The notes under the pieces were generated by a model. The model made no database searches. It saw only the letters and a program-made list of their open reading frames with translations, and was not told the origin of the DNA. The position numbers and the translations under genes were made by a program. A stretch of 64,000 nt of DNA, taken from positions 138,557,775-138,621,774 of the forward strand of contig JAHLJT010008756.1 of assembly GCA_031308135.1 (NCBI GenBank), in the 5' to 3' direction. Below are positions 32,901 through 42,400 of this stretch, one piece after another. The DNA is from Acheta domesticus. Its lineage: Eukaryota; Arthropoda; Insecta; Orthoptera; Gryllidae. How positions within the stretch are numbered: the first letter of the stretch is position 1; every line of letters starts with the position of its first letter.

Positions 32901-33424
32901 TACTCAGAAGGGGAGGGGCGCCCTTGAATTTCGAATGCCCACCACCAATTTTCCAGGCAAATAACATTATCTGTAAGTCATTTATGTTACACTGTAATCT
33001 GTATGTCTCTTATCTGAAACACACTAAAGACAGAAACGATCTATAATATTTTGCAAGGAGAAAAGATGGACTGAAGTAATATTTCCACATGAATTGATAA
33101 AGAATTCAGGTGTTGCAGAAAGAGAAATTTACTGACTCAACAGTTCTATTTTGATTCAAATGCGCGTAATAAATTTGTTGTTAATGTTTGTAACATTAAA
33201 CCAGGTAGTGAATAACCTTCAACGTTTCTTTGTACGGCTATCTTTGGGGGTAAACAATTATCATCATAACCCTCTTACGCTTTGGCTTCCTTCGATATGT
33301 ATTGCAAAATGTGTATTAGATGCGGCGTCACGAACTCATTTAATACATTGTCTCGTCGTGCAGAAATTGATGATTTTTCGTTTCCAGTGAGTTTAGCAGC
33401 ATGCACAAAAGCCGTCAAACGAAA
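29931..33424. other. 3.5 kb intergenic DNA without recognised gene
   Basis: AT-rich to 30.9 kb, then mixed composition. Frames at 31779-32093 (minus) and 32432-32774 (both strands) reach about 104 codons without a recognisable domain. At 31690-31735 'ccatgaga' is repeated three to four times. A 31400-31620 segment shows recurring 'gattacaggaat' phrases (31456, 31480). This is the longest stretch here free of recognised repeats. Confidence 0.35.
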
Positions 33425-33840
33425 TGATTGAGTGATGAATTGATAGTGTTTCCGTGCGCGCCAACTACTTTGGTCATTAGTCTCGTGGTATTGTGCACGT
33501 AGTAGCCGTGTTCCTCGGACTTCGAGACTCGGCTACAAAGAAGCCGTTCGTTGTGCGGAGTTTTCAGCTGCCTCCCCCAGCCTCGACGCGCTCTACGCTC
33601 TTGAGTGATCTCCCGACATGTGAGGTAGTGTAGTGCATGTGGGTGTATGTTAGGGGAGACACGCTGGGCCAAATGAAGAAAAGATTGCGCGCGATCCGAC
33701 AACTACCGATCAGAGCAACCGGCCTCTAGAATTGTCCTGCAGACAGCAGCTGCATTGGACCCAGCAGTGTAGCCAGGGTTCAAAATCCGCCGCCTTGAGG
33801 CTTCGAATCTTGGGATCTTCTCGTCAGAAACGCTACAGTG
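33425..33840 (-). mobile_element. SINE-A copy, minus strand, diverged
   Basis: Tail 'gattgagtgatgaattgata' (33426), 'gcgcgccaactac' near 33456, 'gatctcccgacatgtgaggt' (33608), 'ctaccgatcagagc' near 33703, and a head side with 'gatcttctcgtcag' near 33815. The middle is shortened relative to the other copies. Confidence 0.75.
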
Positions 33841-33875
33841 GCAAGAGTAGTTGCTCTGACACATCTCATCCAGTG

Positions 33876-34189
33876 GGGCGCGGCTGGGCTGGGCGGGGCT
33901 GGGTGGGGCGGGGCTCGGCGGGGCTGGGCGGGGCTGGGCGGGGCTGGGCGGGGCTGGGCTGGGCTGGGCGGGGCTGGGCGGGGCTGGGCGGGGCTGGGCG
34001 GGGCGGGTCTGGGCGGGTCTGGGCGGGTCTGGGCGGGTCTGGGCGGGGCGGGGCGGAGAGGGCGAGGCGGGGCGGGGCTGGGCGAGGCGGGGTGGGGCGG
34101 GGCGGGGTGGGGCTGGGCGGGGCTGGGCGGGGCTGGGCTGGGCGGGGCTGGGCGGGGCTGGGCTGGGCGGGGCTGGGCGGGGCTGGGCG
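33876..34189. repeat. G-rich 10-bp minisatellite
   Basis: About 310 bp of a decamer close to GGGCGGGGCT, with variants GGGCGGGTCT (33998-34045) and GGGCT insertions. It is nearly stop-free, producing long artefactual ORFs on both strands (Gly/Ala/Trp-rich on plus, Pro/Ala-rich on minus). Runs of three or more G at short spacing predict G-quadruplexes on the plus strand. It lies between two SINE-A fragments. Confidence 0.95.
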
Positions 34190-34375
34190 ATTGATTGGTT
34201 GAGTAATCCCGGTCGCATCAACGACTAGGGTCTTTCGTCCCATACGTGTAGTGCAACTTTTTGGTTAAGAGGTCGCGGTGGTCTCCCCCCGCTGGTTGGC
34301 GAGTTCCGGCGCCGACCTACCGTCGGCAAGCGGGGTTTCCCAACCAGGTGTCTCCCACCAGCGAAGCACAGTGGG
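34190..34375 (-). mobile_element. SINE-A fragment, minus strand, 3' part
   Basis: Starts with the tail 'attgattggttgagtaatcc' (34190), continues 'gcgccgacctaccgtcgg' near 34309, 'gcggggtttcccaaccaggt' (34330) and stops at 'ctcccaccagcgaagcac' near 34352, where G-rich DNA begins. Confidence 0.85.
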
Positions 34376-34699
34376 GGAGCGAGATGGGAGAAGATGGTAC
34401 AGGGAGGGAAGGGCCGGGACAGGGCAGGGAGAAAGATCGGTACAGCGGCGCGGGGGTGTAGGGAGGGGCGGGGAGGGGCAGTGCGGGGCGGGGCTGGGCA
34501 GGGTTAGGACGGGACGGGGCGGGGCGAGGTTGGCGAGGAGGGGCGAAGCAGGACTGGGTGCGTTAGGAGGGTCGGGGCGGGGTGCGAGGGTAAGAGGCGG
34601 AGCGGAGCGGGTTGGCGGGGTGGAGTGGAGCGTAGCGTGGCGTGTCGGGGCGGGGCGGGGCGAGGCGAGGCGGGGCGGGGCGAGGCGAGGCGAGGCGGG
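34376..34699. repeat. G-rich degenerate minisatellite
   Basis: Purine/G-rich sequence with irregular GGGGCGGGGC and GGCGAGGCGAGG units, growing out of the broken SINE-A copy. It shares a 'gggacagggcagggag' phrase (34417) with the insert in the SINE-A copy at 28.7 kb, so the G-rich sequence may descend from a SINE-A variant. Confidence 0.75.
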
Positions 34700-34792
34700 G
34701 CGGGGCGGCCGTAGCGCTTCTGACGCGCAGCGCAGGCGGCCGCGCGCCGCGGCCGCCTGCGCTGCGCGTCAGAAGCGCTACGGCCGCCCCGC
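34700..34792. repeat. Perfect palindrome, 45-bp arms, 3-bp spacer
   Basis: 34700-34744 is the exact reverse complement of 34748-34792, with a CGC spacer at 34745-34747. Complementarity stops cleanly at both outer edges (34699 against 34793 is G-G). The arms are GC-rich and contain 'agcgcttctgacgcgcagcg'. Such a structure could extrude as a cruciform or, if transcribed, form a very stable hairpin. Confidence 0.97.
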
Positions 34793-35160
34793 GCGGCTTC
34801 GGACGCTGCCCGGCTGCCCCTTCCCGAAGCCCCTCTTCCTCCGCCGCCGCGGCCACAAAACGAGCATCGGGACGCGCCACGCATCTCGAAAATAAATTAA
34901 AAAGTTGACAAGACAAGTAAGGCCGGATGAGTTACGGCCGAGATTTTTTCCGCCGTTAATATCATTATTTACGAGGTACGCGCTTTATTTACGGCTGACC
35001 GCCGCCCGGCGGCGCGGCGCGGCGCTGCGTGGCGCGGCGCGGCCCGTCCCAGGTAGCGGCCGGCTGCGAGGAGTAGGAAGCGCCTTTTAAATCTTCACAC
35101 GCGTGCGCCTCAGCCAGCGCGCTCGCGGAGCGCAGTGGTGGGTGGGGCAGGCCGCAGCTG
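34793..35160. promoter_or_regulatory. GC/CpG-rich island with AT-rich cores
   Basis: CpG-rich at 34793-34880 and 35000-35160 ('ggcggcgcggcgcggcgctg' from about 35010), separated by a moderately AT-rich segment with 'cgttaatatcattatttacg' (34953) and 'gctttatttacgg' near 34982. A mixture of CpG-rich DNA and short ATTA/TTTAT cores would suit homeodomain-bound regulatory DNA; there is no direct evidence. Confidence 0.3.
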
Positions 35161-35214
35161 GGAATTTAGTTATTTGTTTATTTTTATTTCGTGTTTCCCT
35201 ACGCAACAACCACT

Positions 35215-35315
35215 ATGGTCGTCGATCCCGAAAGTGTTGTGCAAGTTTTATCCCGGGAGGCGGTGGTGTTCCTTGTTCGAACAGGATATCCGGCGCCAAC
35301 CTACACATCGGTTTG
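35215..35315 (-). mobile_element. SINE-A fragment, minus strand, diverged
   Basis: 'gtgttgtgcaagttttatcc' (35235), 'gaggcggtggtgttcct' near 35258 and 'atccggcgccaacctac' near 35287 follow the SINE-A tail-half order. Ends are blurred. Confidence 0.55.
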
Positions 35316-35321
35316 GGAGGT

Positions 35322-35560
35322 TTTGTCCTGTCAGTTGGCTCGACAGCCCGCCACGGGCCTTGGAAGACCAGCGGTGACTCAGCCTCGCAGCCCTGGTATA
35401 AGGGGTTGTGTGGTTAGCACGAAGACGTCCCTTCACCGTATATATTGGTCTTCTGGGCAGCATCCTTTCTCATCCTCGCGCAGCAGTGGATACTGGGACA
35501 TTTGTGAGGAAAGCGCAGAGGTAGAATTTGCGCGACTGGGAGGCGGTTTACTCCTGTCCT
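35322..35560 (-). mobile_element. SINE-B body copy, minus strand
   Basis: Tandem with the next copy: 'gctcgacagcccgccacggg' (35338), 'gcacgaagacgtcccttcac' (35418), 'accgtatatattggtcttct', 'ctcatcctcgcgcagcagtg' (35470). The tRNA-like head is absent or unrecognisable here. Confidence 0.7.
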
Positions 35561-35845
35561 GTCCTGTGGCTCGACAGCCCGCTACGGGCCTTGGTGTCGA
35601 CCAGCGGTGACCCAGCCTCTCGCACCATGGGACAAGAGGTTCCTGTGATGAGCACGAAAACATCCCTTCACCGTATACACTAGTCTTCATAAACTTTGAG
35701 TGAAATTTCTCATCGTCACACAGCAATAGATACTGAGGCATTTGTACGGAGAGCGACAGTTATAATTTACCCAGCCGGGAATCGAAGCCGGGGTTGCGCC
35801 TTTTAGCTTGCGCCGTGGCAAGCAAGCACGCTAACAAACGAGCCA
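35561..35845 (-). mobile_element. SINE-B copy, minus strand, with tRNA-like head
   Basis: The body repeats the previous copy ('gctcgacagcccgctacggg' 35570; 'gcacgaaaacatcccttcac' 35652; 'tcatcgtcacacagcaatag' 35711). The head at about 35770-35845 carries box B on the minus strand ('GGCTTCGATTCCCGG', complement of 35774-35788) and a box A-like 'TGGCTCGTTTGTTAG'. The body also matches the plus-strand SINE-B at 2.35 kb. Confidence 0.75.
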
Positions 35846-35901
35846 CGGAAGTGGTTAGGAGGGTTTTTCCCTCCAGTGTTTCCCCAGAAGTGCATTACTG
35901 T

Positions 35902-36150
35902 GGCCAAGGCAAGCTGAAAGTTCCCGACCGGTCTTCCGACATGTCTAATACTGGAGTGTATGTAAGTGTGAGTGTATGTAAGTGGAGAGGATGGGTCAAG
36001 GATAAGGAAGGAAATATCGCGCGTTGTCTGTCGCCTGTTGTTACGGTTGTGCTCCGGCATTCACCTGTTGTTGGCCATGGAAAGAACAGAGCAGTCGACC
36101 GCTAGAATATTTCTAGAAGTACTCTCTCCAATCAGTGACTGAATTCCTCC
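35902..36150 (-). mobile_element. SINE-A fragment, minus strand, middle part
   Basis: 'gaccggtcttccgacatgtc' (35926), 'gtgtatgtaagtgtgagtgt' (35956), 'gtgctccggcattcacctgt' (36049), 'cagagcagtcgaccgctaga' (36088). Both terminal regions are missing or highly diverged. Confidence 0.75.
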
Positions 36151-36690
36151 TATGTGGTAGGGTTCATAAGTTTCTGGCCTCACGAATTTCTATTTTTGAT
36201 AGAAAAAATTACGTAAATTTTCATCATAATCATCCTTTAACCCAATTTTCTCATCTCAATATTAACATTTCTAGGTATTTGAAAAAATATTCTGAATTTT
36301 GTTTAGAAAATGGTCACAAAACGCATCTTTTACCTCACTCTCGTCAGAAACATTTCTTCCCCGAACATTTTGATGAGTGGAAGACGTTTTAGGGTGCCCA
36401 ATCTGGACTGTAGTGTGAATGGTCAAGTCCTTTAAGTCATAGACCGTCACTTTCTTTGCAAGCTGAACAGTAAGCACAGGTGCATTATCGTCAAGAAGTT
36501 AAATAACGTGAGATTTCACGCACTGCATCTTGCTCAAGTACCCCTCTCCACAAAACTAAGTGAGACGTCTGTTGCACACTTATAACTTTACAACAATTAA
36601 AGATAAGACTGTAAACTGCTCCGGAGGTTTTCTCATTGATGTCTTGGTCGGGCCGGAAACTTATGGAACCGCCTGTGTATAAAGCTTGTA
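36151..36690. other. AT-rich intergenic DNA
   Basis: No gene or repeat recognised. Short frames on both strands have no motif. Confidence 0.35.
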
Positions 36691-36691
36691 T

Positions 36692-36775
36692 CGAAAATAA
36701 AAGTTCGCCAGCGTCGGGACTCGAGCTGTAGGATGTTCCGGCCAGAGAGACTGCAGTGGCAACGGCAGTTGGCCC
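36692..36775 (-). mobile_element. SINE-A head fragment, minus strand
   Basis: 'gccagcgtcgggactcgagc' (36707) is the complement of the SINE-A box B region, followed by 'ccagagagactgcagtggca' (36742), matching the head start. It is a 5' fragment just left of a full copy in the same orientation. Confidence 0.65.
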
Positions 36776-36805
36776 GAGCTGTCCTAGCCGGTGCAGCGGG
36801 CGGAG

Positions 36806-37330
36806 CTGGAAGATTGATTGATAGTGATTCCGGGCGCGACAACTACCGACGTCATAAGTCTCGTAAGTGTAGTGCATGTTTTTTTAATCGGGATGAGGCG
36901 ATGATCTTCTCCCAATGGATGGCGAGATCTCGCGCCGACCTACCGCCGATTAATGGGGTTTACCTAAACAGGAATCTACCACTAGCAGGGCACCGCCCCA
37001 GCCGGACAAGCTTTAAGCCCCCGGCCGGTCTCCCGACATGTGCGGAAGTATAGTGCATGTTAGTGTAAGTGTGTGTGTAAGAGGAGAGGAAAGGACAAGA
37101 AAGAGGAAGGAAAGTTCGCGCAATCCGTGGCCCGTTTGATAGGGGACTGCTCCGGCATTCGCCTGGTGTTGATCGGAGACATCACGTAAAACTACCGATC
37201 AGAGCAGCCGGCCGCTGGAATTCTCCTCCAGACAGCGACGAATTCGACCTAGCTCTTTAGCCAGTGTCGACAATCCTGCCTAGGACCTCCCGGTGAGAGT
37301 GACGCCAGTGGCTGCTCTGAGCCACCGCGC
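36806..37330 (-). mobile_element. SINE-A full-length copy with 18-bp target duplication
   Basis: Tail 'agattgattgatagtgattc' (36811) to a head ending at about 37330. The 18-mer CCGGTGCAGCGGGCGGAG lies on both sides (36788-36805 and 37331-37348), a target-site duplication expected from LINE-mediated insertion. The body is co-linear with the copy at 46.4 kb. In the head the box B segment is deleted between 'aatcctgc' and 'ctaggacctcc' near 37280, so this copy should be a poor Pol III template. Confidence 0.95.
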
Positions 37331-37530
37331 CCGGTGCAGCGGGCGGAGGCGCGGCGCGGCGCGTGGGCGGGAGGGCGTGGTCGCCCCGCGGGCGCGGTCC
37401 GGCTACTGGGCGTCGCGTCGCGTCGCGGCGCTGGCCGCCCTTTGAAGCGCCCGCTCCCGCCCGCAGCCGATGGCTGCGCTGCCACAGGTGGCCGCGAGTT
37501 TTGTTCGCCGCTGTCCAGCCCGATCGGAAT
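37331..37530. promoter_or_regulatory. GC/CpG-rich island
   Basis: Dense CpG ('gcggaggcgcggcgcggcgc', 37341) to about 37510, beginning at the right-hand target duplication of the SINE-A copy. Overlapping frames up to 89 codons have no recognisable product. It is followed by an AT core 'taatgaatttcctactaaat' (37539). Confidence 0.25.
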
Positions 37531-38219
37531 GCACGTGTAATGAATTTCCTACTAAATCTGCCAGCGCCGCCTTTTGTTTTGCCTCCCGAGACAATAATCT
37601 ATCAGATTCTCAGCTCTCCGTCTCATTCTTAATGCCGACTTGATGTTCCCTTTTCGGAAGCAGTCCCTATCTGTCTTCATCTCTCCATTGTTGCCTTCCT
37701 GGAAGTGTGATGTCCATTTCTACCTTGTTTCTTTTCTTTAGTCCGAACTAATGTTGCGTTAGGTTTTTATCGTCTTTTCATCGTTGACTTTATACCATAG
37801 TTCATTTTTTGAAACCCATTAGCAAACATATTGGTTGCAGCATGTTTTACTCAAAATCCTTTATGGTCTTCAATTTTTCTCTTGCCATATAAAGCAAAAT
37901 TTGTAGAACATTATTGAACATAACTTTTTGCTAAACTTCTTTTTCAATTTTTTAAAATTTATTTTCTATTTGTTAAATTTCTTTTCAATTTGTTCCCCTG
38001 TATTTGTGTTTTATACTTTTTAACACAATCTCCAACTTGCTGCATAGCAAGAAAAAATAGAAACATATTAAATTCTTACGCGATCGGAATGAAAAATATT
38101 GTATTATTGAGGGTTTCAATTTTTTGCGCGATCCACTATCGAATACTGTAATCTCTTTCGTTTATTTAATTGTTGAACTTCAACAACATGATTATTGGTT
38201 GTTATTATTATATTTTTAC
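37531..38219. other. AT-rich intergenic DNA
   Basis: T-rich sequence with no gene or repeat recognised; it borders the large family X block. Confidence 0.4.
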
Positions 38220-39850
38220 TTTGCCGTATACGTACGTATACACGGAGTGATATACGCAGTATAGGGAAAGTTATGTAATGCTGCGCAAAACAATGGCGAA
38301 TTTTCGGCGGAAAAAAATTAATTGCCGGGCCGTGAAAACGAAAAAGTGGATAAAACCAGTTGCTAAATTAAGAAAAAAAATCCCTAACATGTGGTGTAGC
38401 CAGAAATCCTGTTTACTAGGTCCTTGATACCAAAAAAACAATTGAAAGGAAAACGTCCGTCTGTGTGTCCGTCTGTCCGTCTGTGAACACTGCTAGCGCC
38501 TAAACCATACGTACGATTTCTTCCAAAATGGATATTCCACGGTCGATCTGGTTCTAGTCGAAGCTTTGAGATTTTGAAAAAGATTCTTTAAAATTTGGGG
38601 GTACTTTACATGAAGCCCCCCCCCCGACATTTTCAAAATTTTCTCAAAAACGGCTCCAATTTTTTTTCTTTAAATTTCTTGTATGAATAGAGTAAAATAC
38701 ACTTATTAACATGGCATAGATTCGATTTTCACCGATAACTCTGAAGTTTCGAAAATTGTGAGAGTTTGAATTTTTTTCGGTGTCTTTCTCCAACTACAAA
38801 ATTGAAGATAGAGATATTTCTTCAAATAAATTTTTTTCTGCATTTTTAGTTCTTTCATAAAGGTCATCTAAATGTTTTTCAAAATTTTAGTAGTTTTCGT
38901 GCAATATTGCGTGCAATATGTGCAATTTAAAAAAAATAACAAAAACAAGATTTTCTCAAAAACGGCTCCAAATTTTTTCTTTAAACTTTTGGTACAGATA
39001 GTGGTAAGTGTACTCTATCAGATGACATAAAAGCCATACTGGTCTATCGGTTGGCTTTTTAAAAAATTACAAAAATGTAATTTTTTTTACTTGTCTCTCA
39101 CGTCGTTAATATTTACATTATAGGCGATTTTTTTTCACATTATTATATTTACGAGTACATGTGCTTTAAATAATTTCAAGTAAAGTTTCTCGAAAACAAC
39201 CGTTTTCTGTGAAAAGTAGCTCAAAATTTCGAATTTTCAGAAACGCTCAAACGCCATTTTCTCATATATGGCTGCAAATTTTTTCTTCAAACTTTTGTAA
39301 TGGATAGGATAGTGATAATTACACTCTTTAATATGACGTAAAGTTTATTTGGAGTTATTTTTTTGTTTTGTTTTTCAAAAATTACATAATTGCAATTTTT
39401 TTGAAGATCTCTCACATCTTTAATATGCACATTACCATTAATTTGTAAACATTATTGTATTTGTGACTGTCAATGCTTCAAATAACTTCAAATAAAGTAT
39501 TTTGAAAACTCAATCATTTTCTGTGAAAATTAGCTTCAAATTTCGCATTTTTAGTTGCGCTAAAACACCATTTTCTCTTAAACGGCACATCATTTTTAAA
39601 AGAAAATTGCCATTTATGACTAGGTTTTTATGTTCTTTAATACTCTAAAATTAATGTTTCCGTTCTACCAATAGGAAACCGAAAAATTAACAAAATGACA
39701 AAAAAAATGTACTTTTGGCGGTGGTAGATGACAATTGGCAAGAAAGAGTTTGTGGCATTTCCGAATAGCTAGCGAAGACCCAAGGAAATAGAAAACTAAT
39801 ACGGGAAAGTCTGTGCCATTTTGTAGCGCCACTAATTTTGGTATTTTATT
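38220..39850 (-). repeat. Family X copy, minus strand, with ~307-bp internal modules
   Basis: Read on the minus strand, the 3' end is a palindromic block (38226-38275) matching 61175-61233. Inward come 'ttgccgggccgtgaaaacg' near 38323, 'aacatgtggtgtagccag' near 38387, a 'gtccgtctgtccgtctgtg' tract near 38468 and 'gcgcctaaacc'. The module 'ttctcaaaaacggctcc' then recurs near 38640, 38953, 39257 (variant 'ctcatatatggctgc') and 39562 (variant 'ctcttaaacggcac'), each followed by 'tttctttaaa...tttgta..gata' and a gap of about 307 bp. No coding potential was seen. Confidence 0.75.
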
Positions 39851-39949
39851 ACACTAATATAATTTGAAAGGTTTTTATACAGTCATACACAATTCCAATT
39901 AAATATTATAGTATCTAATTGGCAATCAGAAAGTATATTGATTTCCTTG

Positions 39950-40960
39950 CGCCAACACGTAGTAAATAACTTTTTGTAATACGTGTCGCAATCAGAATTC
40001 ACGGTTTGTTGTCTCTTAATACTGGAAAAGCGATTTTTTTAAAATCATTTGTACGTGCCTGTCCGTCCGTCTGTGCACATTAGTATCTCAGATTAACAAT
40101 GTGAATTTTGTCAAAATGAATACTCCCCGGTCAAGTTGCCCTGGCTCAAAGCCCTAGGTTTTTGAAAAATATTCCTAAAAGTTTGGGGGTGCTTTATATG
40201 AACAATCTGGGACAATTTCAAAATTGTCTCAAAAAGACTCCAAATATTTTTAAATTTCTTGTAACAATAGAGTGAAAGACACGTATTAAGGTGGAAGATA
40301 GATCCCTATTTCGCTTTCAACTCTCAAGTTTAAAAAATTACAAGAGTTTAACATTTTTCGAACCGCTTCCTGCAACTGCAATATTCAGAATAGACAATGT
40401 ATCTTCAAATTAAACGTTTTCTCCACATTTAGTTCGGTAGTTATGCTGTAGCCATTTTTAAAATATTAGTAGTTTTATCGCAATTTTTAATAATATGGGT
40501 AATATTAAAAAATACTCAAACATTTTCTAAAGAACGGCTCTGATTTTGTCTTTAAACATTTTGTATGGATAATTCTAAATGCACCAAATAACATGACATG
40601 AACTGTGCTGTATTTTTCCTATTTTTCAAGTTTGTTGCTACCTTAATTGTAATGTATTTCAGTTTAATACGTTTGTTAACACAGAATTTTCAAAATATTT
40701 TTAATGATATTTTTTTCTAAAATCGATAAGTTTAAGGATATGTGAATTAAAAAAAGAAGTCTTTTCTAAAAGTTTCAAACGAAATTTTCTCAATAACTGT
40801 GTCATTTTTCCTCGAATATCCATTTTAGAGAAGAGTTCAATTCTCTATGATATTCCGAAAGCTTTATTTCGATCGAAATATTTGGAACCGGAAAAAAAAC
40901 CCTCAAAAATGTAGGTGTTTCCTAACACAGTACAAACTAGTGGTACTACAACTGTACTTA
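39950..40960 (-). repeat. Second family X copy, minus strand, tandem to the first
   Basis: A new 'cctgtccgtccgtctgtgcac' block near 40056 is followed by 'gaatactccccggtcaagtt' (40116) and then modules near 40228 ('gtctcaaaaagactcc'), 40530 ('ttctaaagaacggctctg') and 40790 ('ttctcaataactgtgtc'). The internal order is as in the first copy, which implies two adjacent insertions or an amplified element. Confidence 0.65.
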
Positions 40961-41249
40961 CTTTCTCGTCTTACTAACTATATTTTCGAACGCCAAATGT
41001 CGCCCATAACAGATTAAAATGGACTTGGAACGGTTAAAAAACATTCTACCTCTATTTAAGTAATTGTCACAAGACTTCACCAAGAATATGAGTTTCGAAA
41101 GAATGAAATATGTACGTCGAATGTACAATGCCGCTTACGAGAAGCACGTGAACAGTCTTATTTGCATAGTCAGTGACCGATCGCAGGGGACAGAAGTGTG
41201 TTCATACCCACTCCCCCCAATTCCAATATTGTTTACATTGCTTCTGCAG

Positions 41250-41378
41250 CATCGTTGCCCGGGAGGATGTAGCCTTTGAAACACGACAGCGATTTTTGTC
41301 ATTAGCTCAGTCGAATTCAACGAGCCTGGAGAAGAATTCTAGCGACCGGGTGCTCTGATCGGTAGTATTTTTTTCGCA
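41250..41378 (+). mobile_element. SINE-A 5' fragment, plus strand
   Basis: A degraded head ('gggaggatgtagcctttgaa', 41260), then 'gctcagtcgaattcaacgag' (41305), 'agaattctagcgaccgggtg' (41332) and 'ctctgatcggtagt' near 41353. It stops in a T-run at about 41368-41374, immediately before a GC-rich minisatellite. Confidence 0.7.
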
Positions 41379-41545
41379 CCGGCCCGATCTCCGGCCCGCA
41401 CCGGCCCGCTCCGGCCCGCTCCGGTCCACGCTCCGGCCCGATCTCCGGCCCGCTCCGGCCCACGCTCCGGTCCGCGCTCCGGCCCGCTCGGGCCCGCTCC
41501 GGCACTACTCCGGCTCTGCTCCGTCCCGATCTCCGGCGCGCTCCG
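41379..41545. repeat. C/G-rich ~10-bp minisatellite
   Basis: Repeats close to CTCCGGCCCG with insertions such as 'atctccggcccg' and 'tccacg'. It generates an artefactual minus-strand ORF rich in Arg/Gly/Pro. It begins at the break of a SINE-A copy, as the G-rich array at 34.38 kb also does. Confidence 0.9.
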
Positions 41546-42400
41546 CCCCAACTTTGTTTATGGCAACAAGGGCGGTGTTCCGGCGCCGCGCGGCGCAATG
41601 CTGCCGCGTTTATTAGCGGCGGATAACAGCGGCTTCGCTCGCCCTCGCCCCCGCCCCGCCCCCGCCGCCGCTGTTGGGCCGATATCGCCGTAAACATCGT
41701 AACGAGGGGGCGGCCGGGTCCGGCCCGGGCGCTCGGCGCGCGCCGCCGTGCGCTTTGTCCGCGCGTAATTACGCGATAGCGGAGCCGCTGCTCGCCCCCC
41801 CCGCCCCGACCACGCCCTCGCCCCCTCGGCCCGGTCCACCCCGCCTTGCTCTCCTCCCCTCCCCGCCCCCGCCTCGTGCTCGCCCCGCCCCCACCCCGCC
41901 CCCGCCCTCGCCCCTCCCGGCCCGGTCCGCCCCCGCTCCATCCCCGCCCCCCACGCCTTTCCCCCGCTCCCGCCCCGCCCCCACCCCGCCCAGCCACCAC
42001 CTCGCCCCCGCTCCCGTCCCGCCCCCGCCCCACCCCATCTCGCCCCCGCCCCTCCCCGCTCCCGCCCCCCGCATCGCCCCGCCCCGCCCCACCCCGCCCC
42101 GCCCCGCCCCCGCCTGTGTGAGCGCGCCCGCGCGCGTCCGCTCGCCGAGTATTGATTTTAATGCTGAGCCGCGAAAAAGCGGGAGGGGCTGCGGCGGCCA
42201 GCGCGGGCGGGGTGGGGGCGGGGGTGAGGAGGAGGGGAGAGGGGAGCGGGCGTGTGTGCGCTTGCGGCGAAAAACGTCCCGCGCCCGCCGCCGCCGCCGC
42301 CGCCTCGGGCCGCAGAGCGCTGGAGCAGCGCGCGCCGCGCCAGGGCGCAGTCGAAGCTGCTTCTGGAACCGTCCTTGCTGCCGCAGGTATTGGAGTAGGT
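41546..42400. promoter_or_regulatory. Large GC/CpG-rich island with C-rich tract
   Basis: About 850 bp, extremely GC-rich. 41770-42120 is dominated by CCCCGCCCC/CCCGCCCC units (Sp1/KLF-like, potential G-quadruplex on the minus strand). AT-containing cores 'gcgtttattagcgg' (41605) and 'cgcgtaattacgcg' (41761, palindromic) lie inside. ORFs up to 386 codons on both strands are low-complexity Pro/Arg/Gly strings. A promoter or first exon could be hidden here, but none can be demonstrated. Confidence 0.4.

Noticed and set aside
33703..34895. Gly/Ala/Trp-rich and Pro/Ala-rich ORFs
   Set aside because: They are translations of the 10-bp G-rich array and adjacent GC-rich DNA; the sense and antisense frames are equally open.
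38220..40960. Helitron
   Set aside because: A terminal palindrome is present, but no TC start or CTRR end and no Rep/helicase coding sequence is visible, so the class is left open.
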